DNA of 37,227 bases from Desulfobacteraceae bacterium. Its GTDB lineage: Bacteria > Desulfobacterota > Desulfobacteria > Desulfobacterales > Desulfobacteraceae. Location: positions 1 to 37,227 of the forward strand of contig JAAEKY010000199.1 of assembly GCA_024227235.1 (NCBI GenBank), written 5' to 3'. The notes below the pieces were generated by a model. The model saw only the letters and a list, made by a program, of their open reading frames with translations. It did no database searches and was not told the DNA's origin. Of this stretch, positions 17,192-25,895 are shown in pieces (within the stretch, counting starts at the first letter, position 1; each line of letters begins with the position of its first letter). Both the position numbers and the translations under genes were made by a program.

Positions 17192-17207
17192 AGCAATTGG
17201 TGTGCCA
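17192..17207 (-). promoter_or_regulatory. Sigma-54 promoter of the ammonium transporter gene
   Basis: Read on the minus strand it is TGGCAC-ACCAA-TTGCT, a full match to the RpoN consensus. It sits 45 bases upstream of the amt start, as expected for nitrogen-controlled genes. Confidence 0.8.
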
Positions 17208-17428
17208 TTGAATAACAAGTTTTTTTTAGAAGTGGTGAAAAGCCCTATGAATAGGCGGCTTCCATTCAAAATTAAAAATTGAATTATGCCAGGGGCGAGT
17301 ATTATAAAAAAATTAATTACAAAAATGTATCGTTATGAATAGTTTTTTATTACATTCTTGTAGATTTTGAGACTCTTTGATTGTTTCGGCATTATGTATG
17401 ATCTGGTTTTGGCTGGGACACTGAGCAA

Positions 17429-17866
17429 TTAATTTTGAATATTTTTTCGATCATAAACAGACATCATTGTGGCAGTCATGGTGGCGACTAATTTTGTTTT
17501 CGTACCTGTCTGCGAGAAGAGTTCACCTTGGGTAAAGGTAATATTTTTTCCGGATTTTTTTACTTTTCCAATTGCAGAAAACCATTCACCTTTTGCGGGT
17601 GCCATAAGATTTACTTTGAATTCGATAGATAAAACACCCGCTTCTTCAGGCATTAAAGTTAACGCTGAATAGCCACAGGCACTGTCTAAAATAGTTGATA
17701 CGATTCCAGCATGGAGGAACCCATGCTGTTGAGTGAGCTCAGCCTGGTAAGGAAGCGTTAATATTACTTCACCGGGTTGAATACTTTGAATCGATGCATT
17801 GATAGTTTTCATAACATCTTGTTGGTCAAAGCTATTTATAATTTTTTGTTTGATGATGGGGTCCAT
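17429..17866 (-). CDS. PaaI-type hotdog thioesterase
   Basis: A 145-residue hotdog-fold thioesterase of the PaaI/YbgC-like group. The signature QQHGFLHAGIVSTILDSACG (residues 46-65) has the HG-x-x-HAG pattern, with an Asp at the position used in catalysis in this family; it is followed by LSIEFKVNLMAPAKGE. It likely hydrolyses aromatic or short acyl-CoA thioesters in the cytoplasm. The ATG is preceded by GGAG at a long spacing of about 12 bases. It lies between the EamA exporter gene and amt on the same strand; the sigma-54 promoter in the gap ahead of amt suggests that amt is transcribed separately. Confidence 0.85.
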   Translation of the reverse strand: MDPIIKQKIINSFDQQDVMKTINASIQSIQPGEVILTLPYQAELTQQHGFLHAGIVSTILDSACGYSALTLMPEEAGVLSIEFKVNLMAPAKGEWFSAIGKVKKSGKNITFTQGELFSQTGTKTKLVATMTATMMSVYDRKNIQN

Positions 17867-17968
17867 TTAAAGATATGTCTCCATGAGTGAATAAGAATTT
17901 CTTTTTTTATGACAAATGACTATGACGGTTCTCAAAGCTTTTAGCAATCGAAACTATGCAATTTTACA

Positions 17969-18877
17969 TCACTTTTTTGATTCATGATTCGTGGTTACAA
18001 TTCCTGAAAGAATCAGAATCATGCTGAAAAAATGAATCATGCTGACACTCTCATTTAATAAAAGATGCCCTAAAAAACCACTGAACAAGGGAAGGGTATA
18101 ATATACCATACCGGCCTTGGATGGACCCAGTGCAACAATGGATTTATTCCACAATACATAGGCACAAAGGGAGGCAAAAATACCGACATAAAGAATCGCT
18201 GGAATAGTGGTTAGATTTAAAAACAATTCATTGACGGTGGTTTGTTCCCATAAAAAAAATGGAAACAAAAAAATTAATCCTATGATAAAGCAGGCAAGCT
18301 GCAATGCTTTGATACTTAACCCCTCCGGCTTGTTTTTTAAAAAAAGGCTGTAGATAGCAAATATTATGGATGCCAGCAACATCCAGACATCACCAATGTT
18401 AAAAGAAATATTAATGAGAGCGGTGATTTCCCCTTTTGTTATCAGAAAAAGTACACCAATTAATACCAGCACAATCCCTACTACTTTTTTAATAGTTAGT
18501 TGCTCTTTGTAAAGGATTCTGGATAAAATAATGATAAAGATTGGAAATGTGATGGCTATCAAAGAAAGATTCATTGCTGTTGTTGTATGCCCTGCAAAGT
18601 AAATAAGGGTATTAAAGGCAGTGATTCCTAAAAATGAAGTAATTGAAAAGTATGCAAGATGCTTTTTTATAATCGGCCATTCTTCAATCAGGTTTTTGAT
18701 GGCAAAAGGTGTAAAAACTATCACTGCGACCAGCCATCTGAAAAATGCCAGGCTGATAGGGGGTATACTATCGTTAAGGCCTCTTGCTACAATGAAATTC
18801 CCAGACCAGATCGCTGTGGCACTGAGCGCAAATAGATAACCGGCAAATATTGATTGAGTTTTTACAGTTTCTGGCAT
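17969..18877 (-). CDS. EamA/DMT-family transporter
   Basis: A 302-residue inner-membrane protein with ten predicted helices in two EamA repeats (about 10-145 and 160-295). The first repeat opens with the typical ALSATAIWSGNFIVARGL motif, and the second ends with LLNESVSMIHFFSMILILSGI. Members export metabolites such as amino acids. The ATG has AGGAG six bases upstream. It is divergent from the PEP-CTERM gene across a 574-base gap. The substrate is not predictable. Confidence 0.88.
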   Translation of the reverse strand: MPETVKTQSIFAGYLFALSATAIWSGNFIVARGLNDSIPPISLAFFRWLVAVIVFTPFAIKNLIEEWPIIKKHLAYFSITSFLGITAFNTLIYFAGHTTTAMNLSLIAITFPIFIIILSRILYKEQLTIKKVVGIVLVLIGVLFLITKGEITALINISFNIGDVWMLLASIIFAIYSLFLKNKPEGLSIKALQLACFIIGLIFLFPFFLWEQTTVNELFLNLTTIPAILYVGIFASLCAYVLWNKSIVALGPSKAGMVYYTLPLFSGFLGHLLLNESVSMIHFFSMILILSGIVTTNHESKK

Positions 18878-19216
18878 GTAAGGTCTCCTAATGGGTGTAT
18901 GCCATAATCATACGCCGGATATGGTATAAAAAAAAGGTACAGATTAAAACAAAAAAAAGGGTTGCACAAATAAATGAAAAAGTGCAGACAGATTCATCGG
19001 CCATATTTAAAATAAAGACTTTATCCTTTTCTTGCTTTTTTCACATTCTCAAATGTTTTTTCGAATCTTTGGATTAATTTAACATTATCATTCTTAAATT
19101 GTAAAATAATATGTACTTTTTTCACTAAATTTAATTTTTTATATAAATCTTGAATATTCTTTTTAATTCAGATGGTTATATTAAAACATAAGGGAAAACC
19201 CCTAGGAAAAATATTA

Positions 19217-19239
19217 CCTAAAATATAACATTTTTTTCT
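19217..19239 (+). promoter_or_regulatory. Third copy of the AT-rich upstream element
   Basis: CCTAAAATATAACATTTTTT and the following TCT match the copy starting at 605 apart from one missing base. It lies about 65 bases upstream of the sigma-54 promoter of the PEP-CTERM gene. Confidence 0.5.
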
Positions 19240-19266
19240 GAGAAAAAAATTTCCCAAAATTTCTGT

Positions 19267-19289
19267 AAATCCTTGCTGGACAAGGATTT
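19267..19289. repeat. Perfect inverted repeat next to the sigma-54 promoter
   Basis: AAATCCTTG and CAAGGATTT flank a 5-base spacer (CTGGA), ending 15 bases before the -24 box. It may be an operator. It is also followed by no T-run, which argues against a terminator. Confidence 0.45.
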
Positions 19290-19304
19290 GGGAGGTGTGT
19301 GGGC

Positions 19305-19320
19305 TGGCACGTAAATTGCA
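19305..19320 (+). promoter_or_regulatory. Sigma-54 promoter of the PEP-CTERM gene
   Basis: TGGCAC-GTAAA-TTGCA, identical to the RpoN consensus at every conserved position. It lies 130 bases upstream of the GTG start. PEP-CTERM genes are known to be sigma-54/PrsR controlled in several bacteria. Confidence 0.8.
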
Positions 19321-19451
19321 TTATAATATATAAAAGTGATTGCATTTTATTTAGGTATAACGCTTTTTAATATGGCTTTTTTCATACATGGTGAAATAAC
19401 CATTTAAAAGTTTGGCAATTTAAAATTGTTTTTTTAAAAAAGGAAAAAATA

Positions 19452-20051
19452 GTGAAATATTTTCTTGTAGTTTTTACAGCTTTAGTACTAGGAATAACAG
19501 GGATAGGAAACGCAGCCACTATTGATTTTGAAGACCTTACAGTGTCGGACCGTTATCTAGTGGGCAGTCCTTTTGTTACCTCAGGTATGACCTTGATACC
19601 CATGCCTTTTCAATGGAGTGATTTAAATTTGAATTTTAATGGTTTTGCTCAAGTTGATAATAGTGGCCGGGCTGGTGGATCAGGGAATGATATGTGGCTG
19701 AACAATATCAGTCTTTTTTGTCGCCCTGACACCCCTGTTTCAAATTTGTCTTTAAACTTTGGTGAATATGGTGGGAATTTAAATATCAACGTCAATGGTG
19801 ATTTCCGCAATTTTGATGATTTTAGTGATATTGATGGGTTGTTAATAGGGGGCGTTTCAGTCTCAGTGTCAGTGACAGCTTACACAGGTTATGATATGGG
19901 TGTTTTATCCCTGGATGGTTCAATAACAACCTTCTCCCTTGGCGGCCAGGAACTATGGGTTGATAATGTATCAGAAGCTCCCCTTCCAGGAGGCCTGGTG
20001 TTAATTGGAAGTGGTCTGTTGGGACTTGTCGGCATTCGCAGGCGAAGATAG
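19452..20051 (+). CDS. PEP-CTERM-type exported protein
   Basis: A 199-residue protein starting at GTG (AAAAAAGGA upstream). It has a signal peptide (cut near GNA-ATI), a beta-rich domain opening with IDFEDLTVSD and ending in SLGGQELWVDNVSEA, and a C-terminal sorting signal: PLPGG, a hydrophobic helix, then GLVGIRRRR. This tripartite end is the PEP-CTERM signal cleaved by an exosortase, delivering the protein to the cell surface or extracellular polysaccharide. The motif is a PLPGG variant of the usual P-E-P. No exosortase or EPS gene lies in the window. It is single-gene, with a hairpin after it. Confidence 0.88.
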   Translation: MKYFLVVFTALVLGITGIGNAATIDFEDLTVSDRYLVGSPFVTSGMTLIPMPFQWSDLNLNFNGFAQVDNSGRAGGSGNDMWLNNISLFCRPDTPVSNLSLNFGEYGGNLNINVNGDFRNFDDFSDIDGLLIGGVSVSVSVTAYTGYDMGVLSLDGSITTFSLGGQELWVDNVSEAPLPGGLVLIGSGLLGLVGIRRRR

Positions 20052-20142
20052 TTTTCTTAAAAGTCTTAAATACAATATTGTAGAGAAACAATTGATAAGC
20101 ATCCAAATTTTATCCTCTCAGCGTTTCTGATAAGGCAAGTTA

Positions 20143-20186
20143 TAACGGCGAATTAGCTGGTGGTCAGTACCAGTTAATTCGTTATT
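20143..20186 (+). terminator. Probable terminator after the PEP-CTERM gene
   Basis: AACGGCGAATTAGCTGG pairs imperfectly with CCAGTTAATTCGTTATT around a 9-base loop. A T-rich run (ATATTTTTTG) follows after a few bases. It lies about 90 bases past the stop. Confidence 0.45.
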
Positions 20187-20334
20187 ACGAATATTTTTTG
20201 TGAATGATTCTGAAAGACTATCTTTGTCTGTTGTCGGACGTTTCGGGCTATCATAAATCAAAAGAAAGAAATATAGGGATTAAAAGGCATCCGGTTGATT
20301 GTCTGTTCGTTTGATTCATTGATTCAGCTTTTTT

Positions 20335-21091
20335 CTAAAATTCATATATATCTCCCTGCCTGGGAAGTATAAACTGTATGCCAAGATCATTATGTGATTT
20401 AAGTTGCTCTTTTATGATACTGCGAACGGGTCTGCCTTTTGTTAAATACTCATCTGGTTTGATATGTCCGATAATAACATTCAGGTCGGTTAACGCTTAT
20501 GATACATTATCAGGGGTTATCATACAGGCCAATTCTCGAAATGCTTTCATTATCCATACAGGAGTCAAATGACCGAATAACAGGTTGTCAGGCTGCTCAT
20601 CCTGGTAAGATGATTCTATGTAGATTACTCTGAGCTGCTGTTGTTTAATCAAAGGCACAATTTTTTCCCAGAGCGCTTTGGTGGTTGGGGCTTTTTCCAA
20701 TTCATCCGGCCCGGTGTCCCCCATATAAAGTGCATAGTATCCATTCGATTCAACCAGAAAGGCTTATAACTGGTTTTGGGCAGTCATTAGGAGAAACGCT
20801 AACAAGTCCATGGACATGGTCAAGATAACAATGAGTAATCAGATAGGCTTTAATATGATGATGCAAAACAACCTGCTCCAATGTCGACTCTGGATACGGT
20901 GACATATCAATATTATCAAATACACCTTTTTTAACAGCATATTGTAAACCTGAAAGTAAAGTACCCGCATCCAAACAGATAAAATTATTAGAGTTATGGG
21001 GGGCAAGTAAATGACAATTCAGATTGCTTTCGTCCAAACCACCGTCAACCCCTGAACAAATCCAGCTAAATTTGGGTTCCAATATATTCAT
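20335..21091 (-). pseudogene. Decayed class II 3',5'-cyclic-nucleotide phosphodiesterase (metallo-beta-lactamase fold)
   Basis: The N-terminal part (start 21091, AAAGGA upstream) reads FSWICSGVDGGLDESNLNCH and ends in THCYLDHVHGLV; the metal motif H-x-H-x-D-H has lost its second His (Tyr instead). After PNDCPKPV the frame breaks and at least some 80-100 residues of the family are missing. Another frame then resumes with the family's C-terminal half: VESNGYYALYMGDTGPDELE, IYIESSYQDEQPDNLLFGHL, an in-frame TAA at 20497-20499, and then LNVIIGHIKPDEYL to the natural end FILPRQGDIYEF at 20335. Deletion, frameshift, nonsense mutation and a lost metal ligand together mark a dead gene. The intact enzyme would hydrolyse cAMP. 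Confidence 0.8.
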
Positions 21092-21864
21092 TTTGCTATT
21101 TCCTTTATGGTAAGTTTACGAAATGACTTGCCCCCTTTTGAATTACAAATTGCAATGTAAGGATGGTTCTTAAATGTCAAAGTATTATTGAAGTGTATCA
21201 AGGCCTTTGCTATTTTTTAATTGCCTGTCCAGGGTATGGGGAAACGCTGCGGAGCTACCGGGAACTGATGCAGGATTTACACGGGTATTTTTTGATGTGA
21301 ATTCTGATGACTACAGATTGTCATTTTTCCATACTAGCATTTGAATCTTTGAGTAGGGGAAAAGTAGAGTTGTGTATCAGTCAGGGTTTATTTAAAAAAA
21401 CATATAATCACGGCAGAGAGTAAACGATTGAATCGATCTGATACAGATAAATTTTTTTTGATTTAATTGCGTTTTGTAATAAATTGGGTTAAAAAACGGA
21501 TTAGAAATATTATGTGTTATTATCTTAAAGAATTCAATATATTAGGGAAGGCTATTTTTTTCTTCATACGACCTTGCTAAGGTAGGAAAAATTTGTGATC
21601 AATCAGGATGACAAATAGTTAAAAATAAAATTAAATAGAGCCTGACCGAAAACATGTGTTTAAGCGGCTCGTAGAGGAGTAAAGCTCACAAAGTTGCCCA
21701 GATGCAAGGCGCAAGGCGCAAGGGTTCAAAGAGATGCGTATGCATACATCTTGAAACCGGAGTGTACTACATTACATGAGGCCATTCTTATAATTTGGCA
21801 AGGTTTTGAAGCAACGCAGCAGATGGGTGAGTTTTCGTTCAAACACTAAATAAAAGGAGTTATA
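21092..21864. other. Gene-poor region with a repeat-like segment
   Basis: No clear gene. A 45-codon frame at 21163-21300 (ending GETLRSYRELMQDLHGYFLM) looks protein-like but matches nothing I know and may be a relic. The right part (about 21638-21851) resembles a dispersed repeat and is listed separately. Confidence 0.4.
21638..21851. repeat. Repeat-like, possibly MITE-type segment
   Basis: This stretch is richer in GC than its surroundings. It begins CCTGACCGAAAAC and ends GAGTTTTCGTTCAAACACT, which are partly inverted copies of each other. Inside, ATGCAAGGCGCAAGGCGCAA faces GAAGCAACGCAGCAGATGGG as an imperfect inverted pair. From memory, segments of the form CATCTGCTGCGTTGC...GCAAGGC are widespread dispersed repeats in deltaproteobacteria. 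Only one copy lies in the window, so this is not proven. Confidence 0.35.
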
Positions 21865-22431
21865 ATGAAAATTACAATATTACAAGGCAGTGCCAGAAAA
21901 AAAGGAAATACTGCAAGGGCCTCAAACTGGATTGAGCAAGAGCTTACTTCTTTAGGTCATGAAGTCGACACGATTTATTTGCATTCCAAAAATTTGAAAG
22001 GATGTATGGGATGTGCCAAATGCAAGGAAAAACCAGATACTATAGGGTGTGTTCAAAAAGATGACATGCCCAAAATTTTGGGAAAAATAGTCAGGTCACA
22101 ACTGGTTGTTTTTGCTTCTCCATTGTATTTTTGGGGATTTACAGCTCAGATAAAGGCAGTAATTGATAGAACGTATAGTCTTTATATCAACTATCACCAA
22201 CCAGGCCATGCCTCTCTTGTTGATGGGCAAAAACAGGCTCTTTTAGTGACAGGAGCAGGCCCATATGAAGATAATGCAGAAGGTGTTTTCACAGCTTTCA
22301 GGCGCATGCAAAAACCCCACAAAGCCATCAATGTGGGTGAGCTTTTTATCGGTTCTTGCACCACGCCTGATAAACTTGATGATTCAGTTCAAGATCAAGC
22401 CATTGAATTCGCTGGAAAAATTGTTGCCTGA
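21865..22431 (+). CDS. NAD(P)H-dependent flavodoxin-fold oxidoreductase with iron-sulfur-type cysteine motif (Isf-like)
   Basis: A 188-residue protein of the FMN reductase/flavodoxin-fold family. The FMN phosphate loop GSARKKGNTARAS (8-20) follows the first strand, and ASPLYFWGFTAQIKAVIDR (about 89-107) is the second FMN-contact region. Cysteines C47, C50, C53 and C62 form C-X2-C-X2-C-X8-C, like the compact motif that holds the 4Fe-4S cluster in iron-sulfur flavoproteins of anaerobes. It likely reduces flavin or small electron acceptors, perhaps in oxidative or xenobiotic stress. The ATG has AAAGGAG six bases upstream. It is monocistronic by position. Confidence 0.85.
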   Translation: MKITILQGSARKKGNTARASNWIEQELTSLGHEVDTIYLHSKNLKGCMGCAKCKEKPDTIGCVQKDDMPKILGKIVRSQLVVFASPLYFWGFTAQIKAVIDRTYSLYINYHQPGHASLVDGQKQALLVTGAGPYEDNAEGVFTAFRRMQKPHKAINVGELFIGSCTTPDKLDDSVQDQAIEFAGKIVA

Positions 22432-22722
22432 TCCAACTTTACCTTAAAATCTAAAGCAAATTATATTTGAAAGTGTAAAAGCGGTTATGAGGATAACAGC
22501 ACAACTATTTGTTACATTAATCGTGGAAACAGACAAACCCATTTTTAATGATGAGCTAAACTCTTAAATAAATGTCACAGAATTTTTAATCCATAATTAT
22601 TTATAAAAAGGACCCTGAAAAGACATGAATAGCTTCCTGAAAAACTGAATGTCAATCCAACGATGGGAAATATATTCAGTTAAATTTTTTGTACTGTTTT
22701 CAAAAAGGAGAAAGTCAGCCGC
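22432..22722. other. Leader region of the betaine/proline transport operon
   Basis: AT-rich; only tiny unsupported frames. I see no clear promoter or riboswitch structure. Confidence 0.35.
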
Positions 22723-23931
22723 GTGGATAAAATTATCATAAAACATTTATATAAAATTTTTGGATCAGACCCGAATGAAGCGATTAAGATGCTCAATCAA
22801 GGTCAGACAAAAGAAGAGGTCTTTGAAAAAACAGGAATGACTGTAGGCGTGAATGATGCCACTTTTACCATTAAAAAAGGCGAAATTTTCGTTGTCATGG
22901 GGTTGTCCGGATCTGGAAAATCTACCCTAGTCAGGATGCTTAACCGCCTGATTGAGCCGTCGGGTGGTAACATTTTTATAAATGATAAAAATATTACGCA
23001 ACTGAGTCAGGATGATCTAGTCCAGTTTCGGTTAAAAAATATGAGCATGGTATTTCAGTCCTTTGCTTTGATGCCGCATATGACTGTTCTGGAAAATGCC
23101 GCATTTGGACTGGAACTGGCAAAAGAAAGTCAAAAAAAAAGAAAAGATCGTGCCATGGAAGCATTGATCCAGGTCGGACTGGAAGGTTGGGAAGACCAGT
23201 ACCCTACCCAGCTCAGTGGTGGTATGCAGCAAAGAGTCGGATTGGCAAGAGGCCTGGCAGTCGATCCAGATATAATTCTTATGGATGAAGCCTTTTCTGC
23301 TTTAGATCCCCTGATTCGAACTGAAATGCAGGATGAACTGCTCAAACTGCAGGACAACAGTGAAAGAACCATCGTGTTCATCTCTCATGATCTGGATGAA
23401 GCGCTCAGAATCGGAGATAGGATAGCAATTATGGAAGGGGGAAGGGTTGTTCAGGTTGGGACTCCTGAAGAAATCCTCCAAAATCCTGCTGATGATTACG
23501 TCCGGGCATTTTTCAGGGGCGTAGATCCGACAAATGTGATTTCAGCCGGTGAAATTGTAAACACCAATTATCCTACAATAATAAAAAAGAAAACAGGTGG
23601 AATCCGTGCAGCTTTGGAGCAGTTGAACTCTAAAGATTATAACTATGGATATGTTCTGAATTCCAACCGTAATTTTTTAGGAATTGTTTCCATAGATACC
23701 CTCAGGGAAACTGTTGATGAAAATTTAACTGACCAGCCTATTGATGCATGTTACCTGCCCGAAGTCCATACTGCTTTTGAGGATGACAACATGCAAGATA
23801 TCCTGCCCGAAGTGGCCTCAAAATCGTGGCCTATACCTGTTGTTGACAGTAATAATGTTTATAAAGGCGTTGTATCTAAAAACAGGTTTTTGCGTACGCT
23901 TCATAAATCAGATAAAAATGGTTACCAATGA
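22723..23931 (+). CDS. proV: Glycine betaine/proline ABC transporter ATPase (ProV/OpuAA type)
   Basis: A 402-residue ABC ATPase starting at GTG (AAGGAG about 12 bases upstream). Walker A GLSGSGKST (about 65-73), Q loop MVFQSFALMPH, signature LSGGMQQR (about 164-171), Walker B IILMDEAFSALDP and the switch His in ISHDLDEA are all present. The N-terminal extension with GQTKEEVFEKTGMTVGVND is characteristic of ProV/OpuAA. The C-terminal 120 residues form tandem CBS-like domains, which sense ionic strength in OpuA. It powers uptake of compatible solutes; the gene is first in a three-gene operon, 30 bases ahead of the permease gene. Confidence 0.93.
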   Translation: MDKIIIKHLYKIFGSDPNEAIKMLNQGQTKEEVFEKTGMTVGVNDATFTIKKGEIFVVMGLSGSGKSTLVRMLNRLIEPSGGNIFINDKNITQLSQDDLVQFRLKNMSMVFQSFALMPHMTVLENAAFGLELAKESQKKRKDRAMEALIQVGLEGWEDQYPTQLSGGMQQRVGLARGLAVDPDIILMDEAFSALDPLIRTEMQDELLKLQDNSERTIVFISHDLDEALRIGDRIAIMEGGRVVQVGTPEEILQNPADDYVRAFFRGVDPTNVISAGEIVNTNYPTIIKKKTGGIRAALEQLNSKDYNYGYVLNSNRNFLGIVSIDTLRETVDENLTDQPIDACYLPEVHTAFEDDNMQDILPEVASKSWPIPVVDSNNVYKGVVSKNRFLRTLHKSDKNGYQ

Positions 23932-23961
23932 TAAGACCCAAAACCCTTAAACGGAGTTATT

Positions 23962-24798
23962 ATGTTTGAAGATAAAATCATCCCTTTGGATGTCTGGATA
24001 TCCTCTTTTGTTGAGTGGCTGGTTGAAAATTACCGTGAAATTTTTCAGTTGATCAAATGGCCGGTAGAGAAGATTCTTGCAGGATTCGATATGGGATTAA
24101 ATTCGTTGCCGCCTTTTATTGTTATCCTAATACTTGCATTCTGTGCCTGGCGGTTTTCAGGTTGGGGACTGGCGCTGTTTTCTAGCTTATCAATGGTGCT
24201 GATCGGTATGTTAGGTTTCTGGGAAGATACCATGACCACTCTTGCAATGGTCCTGGCATCAGTTTTATTTTGTACAATTGCCGGCGTCCCTTTGGGGATT
24301 GCTGCCGGACGGAATAACAGGGTAGAAATTATCATCAGGCCATTTTTGGATGCCATGCAGACCACGCCTTCTTTTGTCTACCTGGTTCCCATTGTCATGC
24401 TCTTTTCAGTGGGAAATGTTGCCGGTGTACTGGCAACTATAATTTTTGCCATGCCGCCAATTATCCGCCTGACAAGCCTTGGGATACGACAGGTTCATCC
24501 GGAGCTTGTGGAAGCCGCCCTTGCATTTGGCGCAACACGCTGGCAGGTATTGGTCAAAGTCCAGATTCCCCTGGCATTGCCAACCATCCTTGCCGGCTTA
24601 AATCAGACCATTATGATGGCACTTGCTATGGTTGTCATCGCCGCTTTGATCGGTGCTGGAGGCCTGGGATCGCCCGTTGTATTAGGATTAAATACCCTTG
24701 ATATCGGACTTGCTGTTATTGCAGGCTTAAGTATTGTTTTGCTCGCAATGGTATTGGACAGGATAACCCAGTCAATGGCAGGAAAAAATAATCAATAA
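23962..24798 (+). CDS. proW: Glycine betaine/proline ABC transporter permease (ProW/OpuAB type)
   Basis: A 278-residue inner-membrane permease with about six to seven helices. The ATP-coupling loop ELVEAALAFGATRWQ (about 182-196) has the EAA motif; it is followed by the IALIGAGGLG pattern typical of the BPD-type permeases. The N-terminal hydrophilic helix (WISSFVEWLVENYREIF) is characteristic of ProW. GGAG lies six bases upstream of the ATG. It sits between the ATPase and binding-protein genes. Confidence 0.93.
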   Translation: MFEDKIIPLDVWISSFVEWLVENYREIFQLIKWPVEKILAGFDMGLNSLPPFIVILILAFCAWRFSGWGLALFSSLSMVLIGMLGFWEDTMTTLAMVLASVLFCTIAGVPLGIAAGRNNRVEIIIRPFLDAMQTTPSFVYLVPIVMLFSVGNVAGVLATIIFAMPPIIRLTSLGIRQVHPELVEAALAFGATRWQVLVKVQIPLALPTILAGLNQTIMMALAMVVIAALIGAGGLGSPVVLGLNTLDIGLAVIAGLSIVLLAMVLDRITQSMAGKNNQ

Positions 24799-24819
24799 TT
24801 GAATAACCAAGGAGAATTT

Positions 24820-25854
24820 ATGCGTACCATAAAAAGAATAGCTTTAGTCATGTTAGTCGTTTTAATGATCACCCCATCAGGCCTTTGGGCAGCTTCTGAT
24901 CAACCCGGGAAAGGTATTACCGTCAACCCGGCAAGAGCAACCTGGAACACTGGTTTTTTTCAAGAAGCCCTTGTCAGGCAAGGCTTGAAAGAACTGGGGT
25001 TTAAAGTCAAAAAACCAAAAGATCTTCAAAACCCAATTTTTTATAAATCTTTGGCCCTTGGAGATGTCGATTACTGGACAAACGGCTGGTTTCCAAACCA
25101 TAATAGCCAGTTGCCGAAAAAGTTTTATGAAAAAGCAGGTATATATGGTTATGTTGTAAAAGCGGGCGGACTTCAAGGATACCTGGTGTCTAAAAAAGCA
25201 GTTGAAAAATACAACATTAAATCTCTGGATGATTTTAAACGAGATGAAGTTAAAAAAGCATTTGATAAGAATAAAGACGGTAAAGCTGATTTAACGGCCT
25301 GTCCTCCAGGCTGGGGATGTGAGAATGTGATTACACATCATATGAAGGTTTATGATCTTAGCAACCATATTAATCCTGTAAAAGCATCCTATGAGGCGGG
25401 AATGGCATCAGCAATGGGAGCATATAAAGCCGGCGAACCCATTTTCTTTTATACCTGGGCACCCAACTGGACCATTTTTAAACTCAAACCCGGTAAAGAT
25501 GTCATGTGGATCAATGTACCTAAAATTATCCCAAAAGAATCCCAGGCCTCAGCAGTTGACAGAATGACACAGTCAGGAATTGAAGGCGCTGTATCAGACC
25601 CTATTAAACTGGGATATGTGGTTTCTGATATTCGTATCGTAGCGAATAAAAAATTCGTTGAAAAAAATCCTGCTGCCAAAAAATTCTTTGAAGTATTTAC
25701 TCTTCCGCTTCTGGACATTAATGAGCAGAATACTCGAATGAATGAAGGTGAAAAATCTCAAAAAGATATTGAAAAGCATGTTGCAGAATGGATCGCAAAA
25801 AATCAAGCCACATGGAATAAATGGCTTGAACAATCTCGTAAAGCAGCAAATTAA
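24820..25854 (+). CDS. proX: Glycine betaine/proline-binding periplasmic protein (ProX type)
   Basis: About 344 residues from the ATG at 24820, chosen because AAGGAG lies six bases upstream; the open frame begins earlier at 24799 right after the proW stop. It has a signal peptide (RTIKRIALVM..., cut near LWA-ASD) and no lipobox. Tryptophans in DYWTNGWFPNH, PPGWGCENVI and YTWAPNWTIF are positioned like the aromatic cage that binds quaternary ammonium groups in ProX. It delivers the substrate to ProVW. A strong terminator follows six bases after the stop. Confidence 0.92.
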   Translation: MRTIKRIALVMLVVLMITPSGLWAASDQPGKGITVNPARATWNTGFFQEALVRQGLKELGFKVKKPKDLQNPIFYKSLALGDVDYWTNGWFPNHNSQLPKKFYEKAGIYGYVVKAGGLQGYLVSKKAVEKYNIKSLDDFKRDEVKKAFDKNKDGKADLTACPPGWGCENVITHHMKVYDLSNHINPVKASYEAGMASAMGAYKAGEPIFFYTWAPNWTIFKLKPGKDVMWINVPKIIPKESQASAVDRMTQSGIEGAVSDPIKLGYVVSDIRIVANKKFVEKNPAAKKFFEVFTLPLLDINEQNTRMNEGEKSQKDIEKHVAEWIAKNQATWNKWLEQSRKAAN

Positions 25855-25860
25855 AAAAAC

Positions 25861-25895
25861 ATCACTCCCGGAATCCGATTAAATCCGGGAGTGAT
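25861..25895 (+). terminator. Rho-independent terminator of the proVWX-type operon
   Basis: ATCACTCCCGGA and TCCGGGAGTGAT form a perfect 12-bp stem with an 11-base loop, followed by CCTTAAT. Begins six bases after the proX stop. Confidence 0.8.

Larger units (their letters stand above)
18878..19451. other. Divergent regulatory region upstream of the PEP-CTERM gene
   Basis: No supported gene; a 60-codon frame at 18895-19077 lacks a ribosome-binding site and is lysine-rich AT sequence. The region carries, in order, the shared AT element, a 23-base inverted repeat and a perfect sigma-54 promoter, followed by a leader of about 120 bases. Confidence 0.5.

Noticed and set aside
18895..19077. 60-codon plus-strand open frame before the PEP-CTERM regulatory region
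   Set aside because: No ribosome-binding site, lysine-rich translation of AT sequence, no recognisable features.
21784..21808. TGGCAAGGTTTTGAAGC before the Isf-like gene as a sigma-54 promoter
   Set aside because: The GG-to-GC distance is two bases too long, so the essential spacing is not met.
23929..23934. In-frame TGA at the end of the ABC ATPase gene as a selenocysteine codon
   Set aside because: TGA is followed at once by TAA, and the protein already has full family length.
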